Shown: piece by piece, positions 22,569-33,223 of the stretch | How the letters are laid out: every line of letters begins with the position of its first letter | Numbering within the stretch: position 1 is the stretch's first letter | From: Neurospora intermedia | Taxonomy: Eukaryota; Ascomycota; Sordariomycetes; Sordariales; Sordariaceae | DNA: 64,000 nucleotides | Direction of reading: 5' to 3' | Assembly: GCA_037102815.1 (NCBI GenBank) | Contig: BTPP01000008.1 | Span: 2,232,001-2,296,000 of the forward strand | Program-made: the position numbers and the translations under genes | Notes under the pieces: model-generated | What the model was told of the DNA's origin: nothing | Databases searched by the model: none | The model's input: only the letters and a program-made list of their open reading frames with translations

Positions 22569-24120
22569 TCAGTCCGAATCCTCTTCGTAGTCGTCGGGCA
22601 ACTCTTCGAAACGACCCTCCTGAACCGCCTTGGCAACAGGGTTCTCAACATTAACGATTCCCAGCTTCCTCGCCCTGCGAAGAGAAAAAGGGTTAGCTTT
22701 GGGATTTCCGAGTTGACTGGAAGAATGCAGTCACTTACCTCTCAAACAAGACAAACAGTCTCTCGGCCTCACGCTCCTTCTCCTCCATGGTCATCTCGGG
22801 CATATCTGGGAACGTCTCGGTATCCAAGAACTGGCCAGTAATGGGGTTGACCGCCCTCCTGCTGCTTGGACCAGCCTTGGAACTTTCGCCCTTCTCGGCA
22901 TCGCCACCCAGCCCTTCGGGAACCGGGATGTTGTTCTGGAACAGGAAGCCAGAAGCATAACCGTATCCGATGTTTTGGACAAACTTGTTCGCGTCCTTGT
23001 CCGACACGTTGAAGAGAAGGTGGGACACGGCTCTGGCAAACTCGGGAGCGATGGGGTTGGTCATGTTAGCTAGCAGCCTGGCGGGGAGGGTGTCGCCCTT
23101 GCCGAGAACCTTGTTGCGCTCCTCTTCGGAGGGGAGCAGGTTCTTGCGGATAAAGTCACGAACAGGGGAGTCGGCTGGGGCATTCTCGTAGATGGAGGAG
23201 ATGATGCAGGCTAGAGGAGTGACGGTTGCGTCGAGTTCCTGGTCTGAGTAGGCTTTGAGGGAGAGGTCGAGAAGTTTGATGAGCTTTTCGGCGAGACTGG
23301 AGGGTGCGTCCTTGGGGTAGAGGCATGACCGTGCTTCGTCGGAATCGAGCTTGAGGTTCATGAGCGCATTGACCAAAGGACCAAGGGGGGACTCGAGGGG
23401 TGGTGACCCCTTTGGTGGGATATCCAAGCTGAGAAGAAGGGTCACTATATGCGGGACCGCGGCAGTGAAACAGTCCACCTTGGATGGACATTTGCTGGTG
23501 ACATTGAACAGGAGACGTAGTGTCTCTCCCAGGGCCATGAGTTCCATGGGGTCTGGCTTGGTCTTGTTCTTGGCATGCTCGGAGATTCTGGAGGCGTGGC
23601 GGGCGAGGTTCGCAACCATGCTCTCCGCCAGGTGATGCTCATCGATGAGCTTGGTAAGGTCAACAGTGGTGCCGTAGGTGCTGAAGAAGATGACTCGGGT
23701 GGCCAGAAACTCGTCGTCCCAGTTGTCGTTCTTGAGTTTTTCGCAGGCCTTGGACTCATAGCCTAGGTCGACGAAGCGCTGTCGTGTTTCGGGTATGAGG
23801 AGCATGGCGTTGCAGAGCACACGGAGGGCATTTCGAGAGGTGGTCTCTGACGACGAGTCAAAGGCATGTTTTGTGAGAGTTTCAATGCCTTGCTTGGTGA
23901 AGATGGGGTCGGCATTTCTAGGGTCTCGGCCATACACCTTGAGCTCCTCCAGGGCCTTGTCCCGTTCTTCTGGTGAGAGACTTGTGCTCTTGAGGTCCTC
24001 TGTCAGTTTGTTGACCAGGGTGGTGACAGCTTGCAACTTGGCTAGATGGGTGTTAGTTCATGTATGTCTCTGATGAAGAACTGATAGCTGACCTGGCCCC
24101 GAAACTCCTATTGAAGACAT
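22569..24120 (-). CDS. ric8: RIC8 (synembryn): G-alpha guanine nucleotide exchange factor and chaperone
   Basis: Cytosolic armadillo-fold protein of 478 residues that promotes nucleotide exchange on, and folding of, heterotrimeric G-alpha subunits. In Neurospora RIC8 acts with GNA-1 and GNA-3 in growth and conidiation. Exons: 24120-24093 (28 bp), 24041-22739, 22674-22569. Exon 1 gives MSSIGVSGP, joined as PAKLQAVTTLVNKLTEDL. Diagnostic stretches include SRNALRVLCNAMLLIPETRQ, FLATRVIFFSTYGTTVDLTK, ALGETLRLLFNVTSKCP, PLVNALMNLKLD, ARAVSHLLFNVSDKD and MPEMTMEEKEREAERLFVLFER, which continues over intron 2 into RARKLGIVNVENPVAKAVQEG and an acidic end, DDYEEDSD. Helical repeats cover nearly the whole length. 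It lies head to head with RIF1, 1.4 kb apart. Confidence 0.94.
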
Positions 24121-25567
24121 GGTGATGATTGAGTGACAACTTGACTCGGGTTTTTAGGTTACCACGGTATGAAATGAAATCCCAATAGAGAAAGAGTGAA
24201 ATAGACCGAGACTAGGGCAAAGAGGTGGTGGTGGTTGATGGGTACGTAGAGAAGCGGACAGAAAGCGGATGAAGACTGACTTGTCAGGATGACCGAAGAC
24301 GGTGAACACTGTACTGTACAAGTAGAAGTGAAAGTTACTTGTAATAACAGCGGCCCCACCTTCCAGATTGGATGTTTGATCCCAAGTTGAAGACTGAGCT
24401 TCAATCAACGCTTGACCGGGTCATCGAGTCTGGTCCAATGGGACATGTGTATTTTATAATTTCAAGATAATAATTAGTATGTTTGTCCGGATCTCCAAAC
24501 GAGTTCAAGTCTGTTGAACTTCAACCTCTGTCAAGAGAGGGTTCTCCTATGATGCCGTGCACTAACAATTGAGTTGACCCAGCTCCCAGCTCGCCAACAG
24601 GGGATTCAAAGGCGGGGTGTTAGCAGCTGTTAGCTTGAGCTGCTTATATCTGATGAAGCTCCCCGTATCATGCATCTAGGCCTAACACTACTGATCTGAA
24701 CCCTCTCTCGATCTGTTTCCAGTCCTGAAAAAAAACCAGATATTATAAGGGACACGACATACAAGTTCCTTTCTGTATTTGATGACAATCTCAGACCAAA
24801 GTGCGACGTTTGTCATGATAATCCAGTAGAGCACATCAGACCTAAACGCTTATGCCAACACCTCTAGACTAAAGAAGGAATCTGTGGGGAGACGGGACCC
24901 TTAGAGTGGAAGGGAGACTTGGCGCGAAACCCCTGTAAATTAGTGGCTGCAAGACGCGATCTGCATCCCCCGTCCATGTCACAGTCCAGTCGCGACCGCG
25001 TTAAATCCTTTCAGTTATCAGCAGCGGATTGGCATCACCCACGGCGGCACAATCGTCACCGCCCGCCCTGTAGTCTCTGTAGCCTGAACAACCTATGTAC
25101 GTGAAGAGGAGAGAGGAGATCGGAGGGAGACAGACTGGACATCACCACCACCACCACAAGTCATTTCTCTACTACTCTTTTTGTCGCCTTGGTATCGCAC
25201 AACGACGGCGACTAAGAGATCACCACCCACGTTCCTTTTTCTCCAACAAGTACCTAGACTACCTACGCACTGTCGGTGAACTGGCGCTGGCTGAGTGTTG
25301 CTTGTCCTCTCCATTGTCTGTTGACTTTGACTTGACGTCTTCAACCAAGTCATCCTCTCTCTACCTTTCTACTTCGCCTTCCACTCCCACAGTTTGGCTC
25401 CCTTTGCTGTGATGCCCGACGAAAGAGCCTCCACCATCTAGTGTAGCTCTCCCATTCGAAAGCACCGGCGTTGTCCGTGTCTTACATGACATCCTAGGCT
25501 GGACCTATACACGGCTGTCATCCCCCCCTCCTCCCGCCACTACGACGACCGGCTTTCCATCCAGATC
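24121..25567. other. Divergent intergenic, RIC8 / RIF1
   Basis: No coding region supported. The RIF1-proximal 450 bases are CT- and CA-rich and probably form its leader; small frames there (such as 25095-25412) are likely upstream ORFs at most. Confidence 0.5.
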
Positions 25568-28500
25568 ATGTCCAATAACACAAATAGCCTCGAATCTCTG
25601 CCACCACGACCGCCCACTCCACCAAAGAGAGAACCACCACATAATGCCCCTCCAGCTACCATCCCAAGAAATGTACTGGCCCCCATCGAGCTCGACACCA
25701 ACCTCAGGGCCGTCCATACCCCGCCTGCCCTAGACTCGCCCGGCTCAGGTCTCGACCGCAAATCAACCTCGAAACGAAGTACCAAACGCGTTGGCTTCTC
25801 GGCAAAGGCAGAATACAAAGACCCCCCAGTCTTCATCGACGGTGACAAGAGACAGCAGCCGACCCTCGTCTCCCTTCCGAGAAGCGCTTCCAAGCCTGTC
25901 AAGTCCATTCTCAAAATCACCCACCACGTCCCGAACCCTCTCGAGGAAGCCAACGGCGACCCGTCCGATCCTTCGAACCCAAACATCTCGGTCGCAACCA
26001 TGTTGGAGTCAACCCTGAAGCAGCTCGCCGGCGGCGACCGCGACTCCAAGCTCGATTCCTACATGATGTTGACGCGTGCCTTCAAGATCTCCAACAACTT
26101 GCCGGACAGGGTGGCTTTGCAAGAAAAGATGGGCCTGTTCATGCAGTTTATGCAACGAGATCTTGTCGCCAGGACCCCTCAGGGCACCCTTGACTCTTCG
26201 CTTGTTCAGCATGCTCTCAAGCTCATCGTCACCTTTCTCGGCCTCCCTGCCATTGCCTCGACCATGACGACCGACTTCGGATCCTTCCTCATCGACCACT
26301 GTATCCGCTCCTTCCAAGACAACTCGACCCCAAAAGACACTGCTCGACATTTGATGCAGGTCGTCTTGGTACAGAACTTCTCGTCCAAGGTTATGACCCC
26401 TGAGCGAGTGGGAAGACTGGTCACGTCGCTACACAACATCGAGGAGAACATCAAGGGAAAGAGCATCATCATGTATCGGGTCATGGTATACCAGAAACTC
26501 GTCAATCAAACGGGAAAGACTATGGTTCTTCACTCGGACTGGCTATACGACCTTTTCACCGACATGCTCAGCACAATAAAGGATATCCGGGAGAAAGCCG
26601 TCACCCTGGGCCTCAACGCTGCTTTCACCATCGGTCATGAAGTCCAGCTTTCGCGCAAGGTAATGGAGATATTCAACTCGGTCGCCGAAGAAAAGAAATA
26701 CATCGAGTACTACGAGGAGAGGCTGAAAGCCATGGTCAAGGACAAGACCGTATCCGCCTCGGTCCCCCACATCTGGAGCGTTGTCATTCTGCTACTACGG
26801 ATCCGTCTGAGAGTATGGGATCGTACAGCGTACTGGCTGCAACTAGTCCAGAATTGCTTCAACAACATCGATTACCCTACCAAGATTGCCGCTCACCATG
26901 CCTGGGCCCGTCTGGTCTACTTGACAAATGCCGTAGAGCCGTCCTTTGAGGCTTCCCTCAAAACCATCATCACCCCTTTGACTAGTCAGCTCCGAAGGAA
27001 GAACAGTGCAAAGGCCTCGGAAGGACAACTAAGGGCAGCTGTCTTGGGCGATGTGTGCAATCTTTGGTACTATTTGTTTAAGCCCAGTATAAATGCAGCC
27101 TTGTTAGATGGATACTGGACAGCTGGCGTCCAGCCCATCATTACCGCCCTTGTGTCCAGTCCGGAGCCTTCCAAACCAGCAACCGCCTCCCCAACCAAGA
27201 AACCACAGGAGACTCATGGACAGGCAAGTGTCATTCTCAGCGGTCTCTTTAACTGCACGACAGCCAGGCGATGGAGTGTGGATCGAGTGATGGACGAGCC
27301 CCTCGCAAGACCCGAGGAGGTTCCGGCCATTGACGCAAAATGGGTTCGAAAGAACGCTGTCATGATTCTGGCTGCCATTGAGCCCATCCTCGCCGATGAT
27401 TTTAATGCACTGTCCAACAAGAAGAGCGCAGTCTACTGGCTCTGGGCCTCTCTTGTTGGGTCCATCGCCTCTGCCGCATCTAAAGAGATTAAGGTCTCCA
27501 AAGACACAGGCTTGTTTATAACAGAAGCATTGTCTGTTCTGCAAAAGATCTGGCAAAAGGGTGTGCAACCTGGTGATGCCGCTTCCGCAGTGGATTTCCT
27601 TCGCGCTACAAAGGGATATGTGGAGATCATGATAACTTCACTTGGCCTCCCCCCTTTTACAGAGAAGCTAGGCAAGGCCCAGGCCGGCCAAAAGTCGCCT
27701 ATGCATAATCTGTTTTCTATGCTGTCTGGGCTTCCTCCTGGCATCCCTGACGACCACACCTTTGAAGTCTTCTTCACTTCTGTCTTTGAACACTTTACCG
27801 AGGCAAAGAGTGAGAAAGGAAAGATGGAGATAGCCCTGGATTTACTCACTTTGATTCCCATGGAGACACCACGCCCATATGGAATGTGGCTGTTTGTTGC
27901 GAGGGCGCTTGAGGGATGGCTCCAACCTGATTACAGTAGCAACCACTCAACTGGCTCCGGTGATACCCCCATAGGCCACGATTACCGTGATATCGTCAAG
28001 GTTCTCGAGCGTGGAATTAGGTCGACTCCTAACCTGCCTCCTGAACACTGGGAGTCACTATTTAACGCTGTTCAACAGAGGGTCAGATCAGAAGCAGGAG
28101 AACCTGGTGTCGCCATTGTTGTCATCGAACCTCTTGCTAAAGTGGCTCTGGATCAACTTACTACCCCGGGACCCATGATTGCGTTCTTCAACGGGGTCCG
28201 AAACGTAGCCGAGTTGTTTTCGATTGCGAGTCAACCACGCGACAAGCAAGCAGTTGACGCAGCTCGAAGACGGCTTTGGGGAACGGCCCTGGCTGGTTCG
28301 CGCTCAGCCACTTTTGACACGTTTGACAACTTGTACAAGGCTGTCAATGAGGCTTTGACACGGCTCTACAAGCAATTTGATTCGGATAATGCCGACCTCA
28401 TCATCTGCCTCCTGCAAGAAATAGTAGGCTTTTTCGATAGGTGTAACCAACAACTCATCTTCAGGACAATGTCAGTCCTTCAAGATGGCTTCCTCCCTTG

Positions 28501-31500
28501 GCTCCAAGACCCTAATAGACTGCTTGGCAGCCAATTGGACGCCATCGTGGCTGTGGTGAGTAATCCGTGTTCGAGTATACTGGGCAAGCATAGACTAACA
28601 TCAAATAGACAAACACGCTCTGGGACAAGGTATGCGGTTATCTATCGGCAATTGAACACCCTGAGCAGCAGCTGGATTCACTCACGCGCATCTTCTGTGC
28701 CACTCTCGGCTCCTCTCATCGATACATTGTCAACTCGGCTGTATCCCTTTGGAACAGACTGTATGGCAAGGCTGAGAAGCTAGACTACCCTGATGAGCTC
28801 AAGGAAGTGCTTGCCAAACTCCGACCATATGCCGATTTGGTCACGCCCGGTCTAGAGCTTTCTAGCCTCGAGTATCTCTCTCACGAACCCATATTTGTCG
28901 AGTCAATGGAGGAGTTCAGCCTGCCTAGACTACCACCACCATCCTCAAGACGCACTACGAGAAGCGCCTCACGCACCAACTCCCCAGTCAAGACGCCGGA
29001 TCCTGTTAAGCGCAGGTCCCCAACCAAGCGACGTGCCAGCGCCACTCCCGAAGTCAAGAGCTCTGGCTTCAACCTCCGTCCCAAAGCGGGGGCACCACGT
29101 CTTCGGCACGATGACTCCCAGATTCAGTTTGCGGCGGTTGACTCCTCCCCTCAACTGCACCTCATCAATGAGGAAATGGAGTCCCAACTCCTCACTGAAC
29201 GCCAAAAAGAGGTTCGCGAGCGCCAAAAGGAAAACGCCGCGCTCTTCCCCGAACTTCGTTCCTCCCCAGCTACACGAACTCGAAGCTCAGCGCGTCTCGC
29301 CGCCCGCTCACGAGAGGGTTCCCCCACCGTTGCTCAGACCCCTCAAGCTGGAACTCCCAGGAACCCAGGAGGCAGATTCACCGAGTTCGTCAGCGGGACG
29401 CCTACACCCCGTCGGGGCCAGGCGTTGACAGCGATTGTCGACCAGGACATGGACATGATGGACCCGCCCTCGTCGCCGCCGATGATGGAACCAAGGAGGA
29501 ACCCGCTCGCAGCCGAGATAAGGTCCAGGTCAGCGAACACAAGCTTGCTGGATGATTTGCAGCTGTCTTCTTCTCCCATCTCTGGATCGCCGTTGCGTCA
29601 GCAGCCGTTTGCGCCGGTGCCGTCGAGTTTGGCTGTGGCTTTGGATGCTGTCAATGCTGCGGTTGAGTCGTCTCTCGCACCGGAAGAAGCGGCTGAGCAT
29701 GATTTGATGGAGGAGGATGATGATATAATTGAAGAGAGTGTGCTGCCCGACCAGGAGACTCAAGCTCTTCCGACCCTTGAGCCGGCTAAGGGAGATCATC
29801 TGGGTGTGCCACGCCAGGAAACGCCGGAGAAGTCGGACCATGAGCTAGAGGAGTTTGTGGATGCGCCTAGTAGTCCGTTGCCGCCGACGCCACATAAGGT
29901 AGGCAAAGCCGCGGCCAAACCTACCATCCAGGCTAACACAGACCCGGTGAAGAAGGCCGTACCTACTCCCGCCTCTGCAACTGCACCCACCAATGCCCCC
30001 GCTGCCACAGCGGTTGCACCCGTGCCCACCCCATCAGGTGCGCCATCTTACGACGGCGGCGAATGGGACGATCGGTCCCTCCTCAAACTCGTGGTTGAGC
30101 TGGACTCGGGGAAGCTCGATAGACAAGAGTACACCCGTCCATCTCCCTCCGTTTCGCCCGAGAAGCTGGCTCTCACAGCAGCGAACCTCAAACCCGGTTC
30201 CAGTTCTAACAAGCCTGGTTCTGGTCCTACGTCAGCTGCTCCCTCCCCCGCTGCTTCGTGCATCGTTGCTTTGGATGACGATAACCTTGTGGAGGAAGCA
30301 AGCGAGAATCTTCAGGTTCCAAAGCCGGTGGCACCTCGAGGGCGGGTGACGAGGTCGAGGGCTAGCTCTGTGGCTTCAAACCCTTCTGTGGAACAAATTT
30401 CAAGTTCACAGGCGCAACAGCAGCAGGCGACGACGCAAGAAAAGGGGAAGTCGAAACTCAAAGGTCCGACGAGCGCACGAGCAACGGCAGGGAAGGGGAA
30501 GAGGAAGAGGGTGGCTTCTGCGGCTTTGGAGACTGCTGCTGCTGCCACGACTTCTGGAACTGGAAAGAAGAGGAGGGTTGGACGTCCTTCTTCTACTGCG
30601 CCGGCGGAACAAGAAAAAAGCGAGGTTCAGGTTCCTAGGAGTCAGAGCCAAGAAGGTGAGTCCTCCTTTTCAGTGTCCTCTTTGGGGACGATGCATGCTA
30701 ACGGCCATGTTACTCCAGTCCCTCCTAAATCCGAACCGATTTTCTACGACCGCCTACCTATCTCTGTCGCATCCTCATACCAGTCGCCGTCCGTGTCTCA
30801 ACTGCCATCCAGCCGTGCCTCTTCGGTGGTGTCTAACTCGGTTCTGAATGAGCGAGCTAGGGGTTTTGTCCCTGGCGGCAGTGGGACCCAGCGCACCGTG
30901 CCCTCTTCCCTCCTCCCTCAGCAAACGTCGCAGTTGTCTACACCTGCGTCGGTGCCAAAAGATGCGGGTGATGCAGCTGAGCAGCAGTCTCATCAACAGG
31001 TTCCAGAGATGGAGGAGGTATCCTCCGATGGCGAAGATCTCGTCCAGTCGCAAATAGAAATCGAGTCTAGGAGTGCGGATGAGAGACAGTCGCTATCTAT
31101 GTCTCAGGTGGAACATGGTTTGGAACACTACTTGGAAGAGGATGAGGACTTGATTCCTAGTTCGCCATTTATGGCTGTTCCAGCTAGTGGGAGAAGCGGG
31201 AGTGGGAGTGGTAGTGAAGTCTTGGTGGAGGATACGGTTCTTTCACTGGAACGAAACCAAGGAGGACAAGAAGAAGAAATGGAGGTTGATGAACCACCAC
31301 CACCACCACAACAACAAGAACAACGAGAGGTGGGAAACAACAACAAGGGGACGTTAGCAGAGCAGCAGCAGCAGCAGCAGCAGCGTCATCAGAAACATCG
31401 GGTGATTGGAGAGAAGAGGCTGACGGAGGACGTTGTTACCAGCGCACCACCACCACCACCACCACCACCACCCGGCGGAAATCACCCAGAAAAAAATCAG

Positions 31501-31770
31501 CAACTACCGCAAGTACCGCGACAACAACAAAATCAACATGGCGAGGAACCCGTTCAGCGACTGGTAGCTTCTTTGGCAAACAACAGCAGCAACAGCAGCA
31601 ACAGCAGCAGCAAGGAAAGAATCCTCTTCTCCCTCCGCGCCAGTCTAAACGAGCTGCGCGCCGCAACGGCAGCAGGCGGCCTGTCTCGGCAAGAGGTGTA
31701 CGAGATTGAAGACTTGTTTATGGATTTGAAGAGGGAGTTGTATGAGGCGGAGAGGAGGGGAAGGTCTTAG
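25568..31770 (+). CDS. rif1: RIF1: telomere length and replication-timing regulator
   Basis: Nuclear protein of about 2028 residues. It recruits protein phosphatase 1 to limit origin firing and acts at telomeres and breaks. Exons: 25568-28555, 28609-30655, 30719-31770. Intron 1 (53 bp) joins DAIVAV to TNTLWDKVCGYLSAIEHP. Intron 2 is 63 bp, stop-free, with GTGAGT, GCTAAC 16 bases before the end, and CAG; it is inferred, and reading through it would add 21 residues. The N-terminus has a PP1-docking RVGF (74-77) and SILK (113-116). The Rif1 N-terminal HEAT-repeat domain follows at about 140-560 (DSYMMLTRAF, FLIDHCIRSFQD, AAHHAWARLVYLTNAVEPSF), with further helical repeats to about residue 1090. 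The remainder is disordered, with SP sites, Gln/Asn/Pro runs and basic RGRVTRSR and GKGKRKRV stretches. A helical end, ILFSLRASLNELRAAT and VYEIEDLFMDLKRELYEAE, is probably a conserved C-terminal module. Confidence 0.9.
30656..30718 (+). other. Probable 63-bp phase-preserving intron in RIF1
   Basis: Has a full fungal splice consensus (GTGAGT ... GCTAAC ... CTCCAG) but a length divisible by three and no stop, so an ORF search reads straight through it. Removing it changes SQEGES...PVPPK to SQEVPPK. Confidence 0.6.
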
Positions 31771-32857
31771 CTTTGCTTGTCTGGTTGTTTGGGCACTATG
31801 TGTGAGTGTGTGTGTATGTAGTGTATGCTTTGGGTATGGGTATAGCTTTCCAGGCGTTGCTGTATTATCTGAGTGGCTTTTCTGGCTATTATGGTATATT
31901 GCTCTCACGAAGAGAAGGCGCGGTTGTTTGAACTGGTTGTCTGGAAACTAAGAATAAGAGTAGAGTTGAATGGGTTCGTGAAAGTGCCCTGGTGGTGGTT
32001 ACTATAATGTTTTGGTTGGTGTTAAGATGCTTGGCACACCTACTCCGAACTCCGAACTAAAGAAATGAACATACTTGGTGTTGGTAGGTATCAATCATCC
32101 GTCCAATGAACCTCTATTTTGCTCATCTACATACCTGTAGTACACTATACAAAAGGCAAAAAAAGAAGAGAAGCAATCCCCCCACCGATCTGGTTCATCC
32201 GATCTGATCTGCTAGTAGCGACCATTGAATCTGATCTGTGGTCGGGTCCGGTCTCAATCGAAGATCCAGCACGGGCGGCCCGGGGTACCTACACTAAAAA
32301 TTGCTTCCAGGATCGCCCGATCATCCACCTCATTTATAGGTAGGTAGGGGTCAGGGGCATGACGGGCCTGACTCGCCCACCTCTTCCAATGATGATAGCG
32401 GCCTAGGCTAGGCTCTATAGTAACCGCTGTGGAGATTGCCGTGCAGTTGTCGTTCACCTGCTATTAGGGTTCAGAAGGTTGTTCAAGTGTATAGACAAAC
32501 ATTTGCCCGAATCACATTTAGTACCTAGAATACCTCTAGAGTAGGCATCACTGTATCTAGTGGCGTTCACAACGCAGCGGCGGGCAGTTTTGAGTTCAGT
32601 TAGTATTAGAGGTAGGTAGATGACGCTAGAGGTAGAACCGATAGTGTCCCGACTCACATAGGTAGGTATTTTGCGGGTTTGCTTTTTCCATCTCCAATCA
32701 ATGTACTCATGATCGACACGTCCGTCCGAGTGATGATCACGCGGCGCGGCGGGCGGGCGGCGGCGGTGACACAATTGATTATTTCTACACTAAGTCTCCC
32801 GTGTTAGATTGGCGCTTGGAGGTTCACTCAGCTCAGCTGTGAGACATCCAGCTGTTC

Positions 32858-32877
32858 TTTTTTTTTTTTTTTTTTTT
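32858..32877. repeat. T20 homopolymer
   Basis: Twenty consecutive T, about 350 bp upstream of the acyltransferase start codon. It could act as a nucleosome-excluding promoter element, which is inference from composition. Confidence 0.9.
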
Positions 32878-33064
32878 CGTTGTTTCGTTTTTGCGCGGTT
32901 TTTGAAATGATGGTCGCCGCGGACTCTATTTATCTTGCAAAATTTATCTTTTTACATTTTCGATCTTCAAACATCTTCAACGAAAAATTCCCTCTTCTTT
33001 CAGTTCTTTCATCGTTCTATTGACGGCCCGTTGCAACTTAACATACCTTCCCCAACTCAACCTA

Positions 33065-33117
33065 CCGCAACACCGCAACACCGCAACGCAACGCAACGCA
33101 CCGCACCGCACCGCACC
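33065..33117. repeat. CCGCAAC / CGCAA / CCGCA tandem repeat in leader
   Basis: Successive runs of related 5- to 7-base units (ACACCGCAACACCGCAAC, then CGCAA, then CCGCA), about 110 bp upstream of the acyltransferase start. Confidence 0.8.
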
Positions 33118-33165
33118 CCTACTTCCACCGTTCATCCGTTCCGTGGAAGGCCTGCCTACCTGCAG

Positions 33166-33190
33166 CTACCTACCTACCTACCTACCTACC
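33166..33190. repeat. (CTAC)n repeat in leader
   Basis: About six CTAC units just upstream of the acyltransferase start. The same tetranucleotide recurs on both strands through the gene-poor parts of the window. Confidence 0.9.
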
Positions 33191-33223
33191 TCTACAGCAA
33201 GGGACACGACATGACATGACAAG

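Larger units (their letters stand above)
31771..33223. other. Intergenic: RIF1 3' region and acyltransferase promoter
   Basis: No gene supported. It contains scattered GTAGGTA words, a T20 tract, a CCGCAAC-type repeat and a CTAC repeat in the leader of the next gene. The single TTAGGGTT near 32464 is not a telomere tract. Confidence 0.5.
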
